Positions 26,895 through 33,348 of a stretch of 40,335 nucleotides of DNA are shown in pieces. The translations under genes and the position numbers were made by a program. Below the pieces are notes generated by a model. The model ran no database searches, was not told the origin of the DNA, and was given only the letters and a program-made list of their open reading frames with translations. This DNA comes from Bryobacterales bacterium. GTDB taxonomy: Bacteria > Acidobacteriota > Terriglobia > Bryobacterales > Bryobacteraceae. Numbering within the stretch: the stretch's first letter is position 1; every line of letters starts with the position of its first letter. The stretch lies in assembly GCA_003170295.1 (NCBI GenBank), contig PNAJ01000142.1, positions 98,330-138,664 on the forward strand, given 5' to 3'.

Positions 26895-27956
26895 GTGCGA
26901 GCCTTATTTACCCTTATTTTGACCGTTTGCGGCTTCTGGGCCGTCGAATTCGCCCTATTTCACTCAAGCGCTTATTCCACCATTCTGCGCCACGATTCCT
27001 CCACCGGATCGGTCGAGACGAGCCTACGTAACGAACTGCGGCGGACTCGCAACAATCCACGTCAAATCCTCACCATCGGCGATTCGCGCATGGGCTTTCA
27101 GCCTCGCATCGGCAATGGAATGCATACCGGCTACGAATTTGCGTCGATTGCGCTCGGCGGCGCCACTCCGCGCGACTGGTATTACATGCTGCGCGGCGCC
27201 GATCCATCCGCCAACCGCTATTCCGCGGTGGTAGTCGCTCTGGGCGATTATGACGACTCCGAAACAGCCGAGGATCTTTCCGTCCGCGCCGCCGATCTGT
27301 ATTATTTGATTGCGCGATTGAAATACTCCGATATCCCTGAATTTGCGCGCTCTTATCATCACGATCCGAAGCTGGAATGGGCGGCGGCGCGCGGTATTGT
27401 TTTGAAGGGCTTGGTCTATAAGCGCGATTTTCAGGAATTCTTGCTCCATCCGACCGCGCGGATCGAGATGGCCATGCTTGCACGCAAGGACTCCTACTAT
27501 TGGGTTTACAACTATGTCGGCCCAAATCAGAACATGGAAGGGGTCGCGATCGATTGGAAAAATCGCACCTTGACGGTGCCGCCGGGGTTTACCGATGCGC
27601 AAAAAGCGGCTTATGAGTTGCGATTCCTGGCTGAGCGGCCGCCGTATACCGGCGTCAACAGCGCCTATATGCATCAGTGGATCGGAAAGATTTACGAACA
27701 CTATCGAGGATCGAAAACGCGCCTGGTGTTTCTTCGTTTGCCGCGCGGCCCGTTTATCCGTCCCGATCAGCCCGAGGTAAATCCGCATAGCTCCATCCGC
27801 GAGATGCCGGGCGTGATCATAATGCCGGAACACCTTTTCGATTCGATCGAGCGGCCTGGCTTGTTTGTCGATCAAATGCACATGAACGGTCCGGGTTGCG
27901 GGGAGTTTTCGCGCATCCTGGCGAAAGAAGTCAGCCGCACGCTCGATGCTCTTTAA
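26895..27956 (+). CDS. SGNH-like O-acyltransferase partner protein, exported
   Basis: A 353-residue protein with an N-terminal hydrophobic anchor (about residues 3-22). It has an SGNH-hydrolase-like core: ILTIGDSRMGFQP with nucleophile Ser64, then VVVALGDYDDSE, and near the C-terminus VDQMHMNGPG with Asp326 and His329, the DxxH pattern. It overlaps the MBOAT gene by 11 bp. The pair matches AlgI/AlgJ- or PatA/PatB-type machines, in which the membrane protein passes acetyl groups out and the SGNH partner places them on an extracellular polysaccharide. The polymer acted on is unknown. The start is GTG 26895, weakly supported. Confidence 0.78.
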   Translation: MRALFTLILTVCGFWAVEFALFHSSAYSTILRHDSSTGSVETSLRNELRRTRNNPRQILTIGDSRMGFQPRIGNGMHTGYEFASIALGGATPRDWYYMLRGADPSANRYSAVVVALGDYDDSETAEDLSVRAADLYYLIARLKYSDIPEFARSYHHDPKLEWAAARGIVLKGLVYKRDFQEFLLHPTARIEMAMLARKDSYYWVYNYVGPNQNMEGVAIDWKNRTLTVPPGFTDAQKAAYELRFLAERPPYTGVNSAYMHQWIGKIYEHYRGSKTRLVFLRLPRGPFIRPDQPEVNPHSSIREMPGVIIMPEHLFDSIERPGLFVDQMHMNGPGCGEFSRILAKEVSRTLDAL

Positions 27957-29346
27957 CACCACACAATTTTTTGTTTTTCTGGCGATTGTGCTGGCGCTGT
28001 TTTATGCGGCGCCTCGCTCCTGGCGCAGGGTGATTCTTCTCGTCGGGAGCTATTTCTTCTATCTCAGTTGGAATTACAAGTTCGTGGTGCTGTTGCTGGG
28101 ACTCACGGTGGTGGATTTCATAGCCGGGATTGCGATTGAGCGCGCGCCGGCGAGCCGAAAAAAGCTTTTCCTGCTGATCAGTCTTGCAGCGAATCTGGGA
28201 ATGCTCGGGTTTTTCAAATACTACAATTTTTTCGCCGACAACTTGGCGCAGTTGCTTCGTTATCCTTCGCATTCCTGGACGTTTTCGATCATTTTGCCAC
28301 TGGGCATCAGTTTTCACACGTTCCAGAGCATTTCTTATGTGGTCGACGTCTATCGCGGCGAGCAGGTCGCGATTCACAATCCGATCGACTACGCGCTGTT
28401 CATCTCTTTCTTTCCCCAGCTGGTGGCCGGGCCGATTGTGCGCGCCCGTGAATTCTTCTCCGATCTTTATGCCTGGAAGCATCCGAACCAGGAAGAAGTT
28501 TTGCGCGGCGTTCTGCTCATTGTTTTAGGCCTGACCAAAAAGATGGCCTTCGCAGACCAGTTCGCGCAGATCGCGGATTCTTATTTTAAAGATCTGAGCT
28601 CACATCCCGGAGCCTTCGCGGCGTGGAGCGGCGTGCTGGCGTTTGCGATGCAGATTTTCTTCGATTTTTCGGGCTACACCGACATGGCGATCGGCATGGC
28701 TCTGCTGCTGGGGTTCCACTTTCCGGTCAACTTCCGCCGGCCCTATCTCGCGTTCAGCATTACCGATTTCTGGCATCGCTGGCACATCTCACTTTCACGC
28801 TGGCTGCGGGATTATCTGTACATTCCTCTGGGCGGGAATCGTCATGGACGCCTGATGACCTATCGAAATCTGATGCTCACGATGCTGTTGGGTGGTTTGT
28901 GGCATGGCGCGAGCTGGAACTTCGTGATTTGGGGCGGCTATCACGGCGCTCTGCTCAGTCTGGAACGAATGATGGGGAGGCGTGAGTTTGAGAAGAGGCC
29001 TCCTTTGTGGCTCTATCCGTTGCGTGCGTTGATCACGTTTGGACTGGTGTCGGTGGGATGGGTATTCTTTCGCGCCGCGACATTCGCCGACAGTAGTTAT
29101 GTGTTGAGCCAGCTCATTCATTTTCAGGGAGCGAGACAGGTGCAAGCCTTGTTGCCGCGATGGCTGGTGTACATGACCTTCGCGTCGCTGGCGATCGCGG
29201 TGATCGAAGAGAAGTTTGCATGGACCGAACGATTGTCGCGCGGACCGGCCTGGGCGTACGCGGCCTTCACGATCTTGCTGCTGCTGACCATCGAACTGAT
29301 CGGCGTGACCGAGAAGGCTTTGCCGTTCGTATATTTTCAATTTTAA
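27946..29346 (+). CDS. MBOAT family O-acyltransferase (AlgI-like)
   Basis: A 466-residue polytopic membrane protein with about ten or more helices. The AlgI signatures are clear: FKYYNFF at 90-96, ILPLGISFHTFQSISYVVDVYRG at 116-138, FFPQLVAGPI at 155-164, FDFSGYTDMAIG at 239-250, DFWHRWHISLS with His280, and the catalytic WHGASWNFVIWGGYHG with His320 and His333. It transfers acyl, usually acetyl, groups across the cytoplasmic membrane for modification of exported polysaccharide. It overlaps the SGNH gene by 11 bp. No glycosyltransferases or export genes are adjacent. Confidence 0.93.
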   Translation: MLFNTTQFFVFLAIVLALFYAAPRSWRRVILLVGSYFFYLSWNYKFVVLLLGLTVVDFIAGIAIERAPASRKKLFLLISLAANLGMLGFFKYYNFFADNLAQLLRYPSHSWTFSIILPLGISFHTFQSISYVVDVYRGEQVAIHNPIDYALFISFFPQLVAGPIVRAREFFSDLYAWKHPNQEEVLRGVLLIVLGLTKKMAFADQFAQIADSYFKDLSSHPGAFAAWSGVLAFAMQIFFDFSGYTDMAIGMALLLGFHFPVNFRRPYLAFSITDFWHRWHISLSRWLRDYLYIPLGGNRHGRLMTYRNLMLTMLLGGLWHGASWNFVIWGGYHGALLSLERMMGRREFEKRPPLWLYPLRALITFGLVSVGWVFFRAATFADSSYVLSQLIHFQGARQVQALLPRWLVYMTFASLAIAVIEEKFAWTERLSRGPAWAYAAFTILLLLTIELIGVTEKALPFVYFQF

Positions 29347-29397
29347 ATATCGTCAGTTTTGAATGGGTTCGCGGTTTCAACCACACTGCGAGGTGGA

Positions 29398-29474
29398 ATT
29401 CCCCGGTTACTCTTTCGGCAGAAAGGGGAATCACTATGGGAGAACCTGTCGTTGTTTGGCCGCCTGTTAACTAG
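29398..29474 (+). other. Hairpin covering a strong ribosome-binding site before a 12-codon open frame
   Basis: ATTCCC (29398-29403) can pair with GGGAAT (29426-29431), and CTTTC with GAAAG (29412-29416 and 29421-29425) inside it. Together they bury AAAGGGG, which lies 7 nt before ATG 29436. The frame encodes MGEPVVVWPPVN and stops at 29474. TACTCT (29408-29413) could be a -10 box but lies inside the hairpin. It may be a chance structure. The rest of 29347-29653 holds no gene I can support. Confidence 0.25.
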
Positions 29475-29484
29475 TACTTATTAG

Positions 29485-29522
29485 CGTCAGGGGAGGGATC
29501 GATGGTCGTCCCGTCCCTGACG
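29485..29522. other. Inverted repeat, possible hairpin
   Basis: CGTCAGGG (29485-29492) and CCCTGACG (29515-29522) are perfectly complementary, with an inner GGGA/TCCC pair. It is not followed by a T tract. It lies in the convergent gap after the MBOAT gene. Confidence 0.45.
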
Positions 29523-29566
29523 GTTGGTAGGAAATCGCGATGGTCCCGAGGCGGCGACACAAGTGT

Positions 29567-29598
29567 CGACGCGGCACGCACGAGTGCGCGCGCCACAT
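29567..29598 (-). repeat. 32-bp paired-hairpin repeat, family 2, copy B
   Basis: Inverted copy of 23568-23599 with one difference. Its flank adds a second perfect hairpin, CGACAC-AA-GTGTCG (29555-29568), so the unit again consists of two adjacent hairpins. It lies between the MBOAT and YceI genes, which converge. Confidence 0.8.
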
Positions 29599-29653
29599 GA
29601 AACAAGCGTGCGACCTAGTCTACTCCCGCCGCGGCGGTTCAGATCCCCGCCGT

Positions 29654-30193
29654 TTACTGTGGACGCCAAGTCATCTCTACTCGCACCGGCATTTCGTTCT
29701 TAACAGCGACCGCCAGGAGCGACGGTGGGTCGATCTTGAAATCAGCGAGCGTAGCTGGAATTGTCCCTGATATCCGGATCTGGTTTCCTTGAGTCGCCAG
29801 TTGAAATGGAACCTGCTTATACTGGAAGGTCTGGCCGGCAAACTGGACCTCCAGATCCGCCTGGATGGTAGACGATGCGGCAGCCGTTTCGGGTAAGCGG
29901 GTCCGCACAGTCACCATGGGGAATTGCGCACCGCGCGTCACTTGAAGCATGTGGAGATCGCGGTTGCTATCTCCCGAATCAAACGACTTAACCGGTGCGG
30001 CGATCAGCAAATCGCACTGCCCGGCGTGACAAACGGCCTTGCCTCTCGCCGCATGACTGACGCCTTCGGTCTGATGCAGCGGGTGCGACACATGATAGGT
30101 GATAGTGGATTGTTCAAGAGCCCACTGGCGGTCCGCTTGGGCGCACGCGAGAGGCAGTAGCAGCAAGACGGCCATCGACATTTTCATGTTCAT
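29654..30193 (-). CDS. YceI-family secreted lipid-binding protein
   Basis: A 179-residue protein. The signal peptide is about 1-18 (MNMKMSMAVLLLLPLACA). The mature part is an extended lipocalin-like barrel of the YceI family: QWALEQSTITYHVSHPLHQTEG at the N-terminus, VKSFDSGDSNRDLHMLQV in the middle (the family's SFDSGNxxRDxHM signature) and SGTIPATLADFKIDPPSLL near the end. YceI proteins bind isoprenoid or amide-type lipids in the periplasm. It is 9 bp downstream of the four-helix membrane protein gene and surely co-transcribed. Cys55 and Cys60 (VCHAGQC) may form a disulfide. Confidence 0.87.
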   Translation of the reverse strand: MNMKMSMAVLLLLPLACAQADRQWALEQSTITYHVSHPLHQTEGVSHAARGKAVCHAGQCDLLIAAPVKSFDSGDSNRDLHMLQVTRGAQFPMVTVRTRLPETAAASSTIQADLEVQFAGQTFQYKQVPFQLATQGNQIRISGTIPATLADFKIDPPSLLAVAVKNEMPVRVEMTWRPQ

Positions 30194-30202
30194 AAGCCCT
30201 GC

Positions 30203-31021
30203 CTAGAATTTAATGGATACGGACAGAAGCGCGAGCCCATACGCGATGTAGGTCGTGGTGGCGACCACCGTATGCGCCTTGGCGATACCATGAACCTTTT
30301 GCCCTTTGTCTTCCTGACTAAAAGCCATCTCCCCCAGGATCGGGGTCAGGATCATCCCAGGCCCATGAATCCACGCCAGGGCCTTGTGCCAGCGAATTTG
30401 GCCGCGGGTTGCGGTTCCAGGTATCCTGGGCGCGCGGATTGCATAGTAAGCGCTAATGGAGTACATATCCACCGTAAGCGAACCCAGACCGGCATGCACA
30501 TCGCGGCCAACCGCGGTGCTGTGTTTTCCGGAGGCAAGGCCGGAAACGGCGATGGTGGCGATCAACGGAGCGAGCGTGATCAAGCCGAACCGTTGATGCA
30601 TCTTGAGCATGTGCGACCGTCTGTCGAGTCTCGCCTGATCCTTGGCATTTCCTTGGGATTGCTCTGGAGGAAAGCCCAAATCGCCCAGCGAAGGCAATGC
30701 CGCAAGTAAAGCCAGGTCCAATGTTTGTTTGGCTCCCGCCGTGACAGTCACATTGGCGACTTTGCTGAACCCTTCCACTGAGGCGGAAACCTCGTAATCG
30801 CCCGGCAGGAGGCCCGATAGGTTGTATATCCCTGACGCATTGGCTTGAGTTTCGGTGGTTTGACCGGTGGCCACGTTTTTGACGGAGATTTTAGCGTTGG
30901 GTGCGACTGCACCCGAAGGGTCCGTTATGGCGCCGGACAGACCGCCAACCCCCTGCGCCCGCAATGGAGCGGAGGGCGCGAGGGCAATCCCAAGAAAGAC
31001 CGCAGCTACTTTCAGGTTCAT
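30203..31021 (-). CDS. Carboxypeptidase-regulatory-like domain fused to a four-helix, histidine-rich membrane domain
   Basis: 272 residues from ATG 31021, which has GGAG 8 nt upstream; the frame is open to 31057. A signal peptide (about 1-22) is followed by a carboxypeptidase-regulatory-like Ig-type domain (27-106: [37 protein letters not shown]). A linker then leads to four membrane helices at about 144-163, 179-196, 214-232 and 247-268. Histidines cluster at helix ends (142, 176, 212, 219, 244, 250), as in b561-type haem proteins. The protein is not recognised as a named family. The adjacent YceI gene recalls the E. coli yceJ(b561)-yceI pair, so a membrane electron-transfer role is inferred, not shown. 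Confidence 0.6.
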   Translation of the reverse strand: MNLKVAAVFLGIALAPSAPLRAQGVGGLSGAITDPSGAVAPNAKISVKNVATGQTTETQANASGIYNLSGLLPGDYEVSASVEGFSKVANVTVTAGAKQTLDLALLAALPSLGDLGFPPEQSQGNAKDQARLDRRSHMLKMHQRFGLITLAPLIATIAVSGLASGKHSTAVGRDVHAGLGSLTVDMYSISAYYAIRAPRIPGTATRGQIRWHKALAWIHGPGMILTPILGEMAFSQEDKGQKVHGIAKAHTVVATTTYIAYGLALLSVSIKF

Positions 31022-31065
31022 TTGAAGTTCTCCAATTAACCGGTCGCGTAGTGCCAAACTATTCG

Positions 31066-31094
31066 GAAGTATGCGGATACTTCGTTAAATTATA
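31066..31094 (-). promoter_or_regulatory. Consensus -10 box followed by a perfect inverted repeat
   Basis: On the minus strand TATAAT covers 31089-31094. A few bases downstream lies GAAGTAT-CCGC-ATACTTC (31066-31083), a perfect 7-bp inverted repeat in the leader of the membrane-protein/YceI operon. It may be an operator or a leader hairpin. The -35 region is weak (TTCGCT, 18 nt upstream). Confidence 0.5.
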
Positions 31095-31336
31095 GAACGT
31101 GGACGCATCGGGAGCGAATAAATTTCGATGGCCGAATGGCAGGGTCAGATCAGGGACCGGGCACCGACACTCTCGAAACATCGGGCTACTGACCGCTCCC
31201 GCTGGTCGCGGCTCTGTAGACGCCCGCATGCTCACCGATGGCCTCTCAGAGTTCAGTAATAATGGGGGGGGCGTGCGCTACAAGGCGCCGGATAGAAGCG
31301 TCTGTCCGCATGCTGACGCATGGCGGTTCGATCGAC

Positions 31337-31360
31337 AGGCGAGACCGCCTGTCCCACCCT
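31337..31360 (+). repeat. 24-bp hairpin repeat, family 4, copy A
   Basis: AGGCGAGACCGCCT followed by GTCCCACCCT. The preceding bases extend the stem to ACAGGCG-AGAC-CGCCTGT. The copy at 39851-39874 differs at one of 24 positions. It lies in the 404-bp divergent gap 31022-31425, which otherwise holds only the promoters described. Confidence 0.75.
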
Positions 31361-31384
31361 GACTGTTGCAGGGCAAGACGGGGC

Positions 31385-31418
31385 TTGACTTGACACTCGG
31401 TTTCCGATATAACGGAAA
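31385..31418 (+). promoter_or_regulatory. padR promoter with an inverted repeat over the -10 box
   Basis: TTGACT (31385-31390), 17 nt, TATAAC (31408-31413). The perfect repeat TTTCCG (31401-31406) / CGGAAA (31413-31418) brackets the -10 box. A PadR repressor bound here would block its own operon, so autoregulation is likely by inference. Confidence 0.6.
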
Positions 31419-31425
31419 TCGAGCT

Positions 31426-31755
31426 ATGAAAGACGATCTCAGCAAGTTTCTTCCGCTTGCGCCTGCGGCGCTGCATATTCTGCTGGCGCTGGCTGGCGAG
31501 GATATGCACGGGTACGGGATTATGCAGGAGGTTGCGCGGCAATCGGAAGGCGCTTACAAGCTGGGGCCGGGTACGCTTTACGATAATCTGCAACGTTTGA
31601 TGGATCAGGGGATGGTGCTGGAAGTTACTAGCGACGATCCGCGGCGGCGCTATTACCGGCTCAGTTCGCTGGGACGCAAGGTGCTCTCGACGGAAATTTC
31701 GCGTCTGGAAGGAGTGGTTCGAGAGGCGCGGTTACATCTACGGAGGTCGTCATGA
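31426..31755 (+). CDS. PadR-family transcriptional regulator
   Basis: 109 residues from ATG 31426; the frame is open to a TTG at 31366 that precedes the promoter and is rejected. It is a short PadR protein: LAPAALHILLALAGEDMHGYGIMQEV with the typical HGYxI block, then KLGPGTLYDNLQRLMDQGMV (recognition helix) and RRRYYRLSSLGRKVL (wing). PadR proteins are usually repressors released by small ligands or membrane stress. The stop overlaps the EF-hand gene start in ATGA (31752-31755). The inverted repeat over its own -10 box suggests autoregulation. Confidence 0.93.
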   Translation: MKDDLSKFLPLAPAALHILLALAGEDMHGYGIMQEVARQSEGAYKLGPGTLYDNLQRLMDQGMVLEVTSDDPRRRYYRLSSLGRKVLSTEISRLEGVVREARLHLRRSS

Positions 31756-32762
31756 CGCGGTGGCTTTACATTCGGCTACTGTGGTTACATCCACGAACGT
31801 TCCGGCAGAGATTCGGCGACGAGATGCTGGGGATCTTCGACCAGTCGGCTGAGAAAAGTTCGCTGATGGTCGATGGTTTTCTGTCGCTCGCCCGGCAGTG
31901 GGTATTGCGGGAGCGTGCGGTCACGTTTTCCCCGACGACCGCGGCGGACGGTGTACTGCTGTTTTACTCGACCGAGCCTGAGATTCCTCGATTGAGCGCC
32001 CTGATGCGGGGTGCGGTGATTACCTTCTTCCTGTTCGGAACGATTTGCTTCGTGATGAGTCATCGATGGAGGCAGTCGGGTCTCATCATCGGTTCTCATC
32101 ATCCGAGCCTATCGCATTTGCTTCCGGCGCACACGGACGCGCAGCCTATCGCGGATTTGCCGGCGGAGGTCAAGATGAAGCCTTATCCCTATCAGCCTCC
32201 GGTTTCAGCGTATTTCCGGCTGATGCTGGTGCTCGGCGCGCTCGACGCGGATCAGGACAACGTGATCTCGGCGGCGGAGATCGACAACGCTCCCGCATCG
32301 CTGTGGAAGCTCGATAAGAATCACGACGGGAAATTGAGCGCGGAGGAGTGCGGGTTGAAGCCCGATCCCAATCTCGATCCACTGACGCTGGGACGGATGC
32401 GTCTGGCGTTTATGCGGGTTCATCCGGTGCTGGCGGCGCTGGATACGAATCACGACGGAGAAATTTCCGAGTATGAAATCAGGAACGCGGCGGCTGCGCT
32501 GCGGACGCTCGATGCGAACGGCGATGGCAAGTTGGTAGAGAACGAGGTTCGGCCGGATGCCGCGGTTCTGATGGCGTCCAACATCATGTTCGCTTTGGAC
32601 AAGAACGGGGACGGCAGGATTTCGCCGGCAGAAAGAAAAAGCATGTTGGCGGTGAGATTTCGCGACCTCCTCGACGGCGCGGACCGGGCACGAAAGGGAT
32701 TCGTGACGGAGGAAGATCTGGTGAATGAGATCCGGCTCTCGATGGAGAAGCGCCGAGAGTAG
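31752..32762 (+). CDS. Single-pass membrane protein with six EF-hand-type repeats
   Basis: A 336-residue protein. The N-terminus has LLWLHPRTFRQRFGDEMLGIF (residues 9-29), the motif found at the start of many PadR-linked acidobacterial permeases. One membrane helix spans about 85-103. The C-terminal 170 residues hold EF-hand loops at 165-176, 188-199, 231-242, 254-265 and 283-294 (for example DKNGDGRISPAE, DTNHDGEISEYE), plus a degenerate sixth at 311-322. This makes three EF-hand pairs placed outside the cytoplasm by prediction. It is co-translated with padR. A calcium-binding or calcium-sensing envelope protein is the natural reading; its output is unknown. Confidence 0.8.
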   Translation: MTRWLYIRLLWLHPRTFRQRFGDEMLGIFDQSAEKSSLMVDGFLSLARQWVLRERAVTFSPTTAADGVLLFYSTEPEIPRLSALMRGAVITFFLFGTICFVMSHRWRQSGLIIGSHHPSLSHLLPAHTDAQPIADLPAEVKMKPYPYQPPVSAYFRLMLVLGALDADQDNVISAAEIDNAPASLWKLDKNHDGKLSAEECGLKPDPNLDPLTLGRMRLAFMRVHPVLAALDTNHDGEISEYEIRNAAAALRTLDANGDGKLVENEVRPDAAVLMASNIMFALDKNGDGRISPAERKSMLAVRFRDLLDGADRARKGFVTEEDLVNEIRLSMEKRRE

Positions 32763-32798
32763 AACGAGCCGGTTGCGGCTAAAGGAGAAAGTACCATT

Positions 32799-33263
32799 AT
32801 GAAAATCGTTGGAGTCTTGCTGTTGTCGCTGGCGGCTGTCGCTCAGGACAAGCCAAACTTCACTGGAACTTGGCTGCTCGCTATAGAGAAGAGCGATTTC
32901 AGCCACTTCCCGGTCCCCGATGCTCAGACCAACGTCATCGAACACAAGGGCCCGAATATCAAGCTGACGCAGACGATTAGGAGCGCATCCGTGCCCGGCG
33001 GCGAGGCTTCGTGGGAGAGGCACTACACTACCGACGGCAAAGAAAGCGTGAACAGGCTCGGCCCGCGGGATGCGAAGTCGACATCCAAGTGGGCTGGAAA
33101 TAAGCTGATTATCGTTACGAAGCTGGAGACGCCCGACGGAACAAGTGAGATCGAAGAATCCTGGGAGCTCACCGACGGCGGCAAACAGATGGTGGTCTCG
33201 CGCGATTTCAAGGAACCGGACGGCGGAGGCGTTCAGAGATTACTCTTCAAAAAGCAGCAGTAG
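32799..33263 (+). CDS. Small secreted protein of unknown function
   Basis: A 154-residue protein with signal peptide MKIVGVLLLSLAAVAQ (about 1-16). The mature start DKPNFTGTWLLAIEKSDFSHFP has the NFTGTW pattern of a common acidobacterial secreted family. Later beta-like segments include IKLTQTIRS, LIIVTKLETPDG and IEESWELTDGGKQMVVSRDF. I do not recognise a function. AAAGGAGA lies about 10 nt before the ATG. It follows the EF-hand gene by 36 bp and may belong to the padR operon. Its plan resembles the protein at 5399-5770. Confidence 0.75.
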   Translation: MKIVGVLLLSLAAVAQDKPNFTGTWLLAIEKSDFSHFPVPDAQTNVIEHKGPNIKLTQTIRSASVPGGEASWERHYTTDGKESVNRLGPRDAKSTSKWAGNKLIIVTKLETPDGTSEIEESWELTDGGKQMVVSRDFKEPDGGGVQRLLFKKQQ

Positions 33264-33301
33264 TAGAGCGCTACGCTGCCGGCACTTCCTGGTTCTCCAA
33301 A

Positions 33302-33342
33302 CGCCGGCTGAAGCCGACGCTGCAAGCTGAAGCTCGCGCCAC
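33302..33342 (-). repeat. 41-bp paired-hairpin repeat, family 1, copy B
   Basis: Inverted copy of 4369-4409 with a single T-to-C difference that keeps the stem pairable as G-T. It ends 6 bp from the stop codon of the convergent symporter gene. Confidence 0.85.
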
Positions 33343-33348
33343 ACGGAA

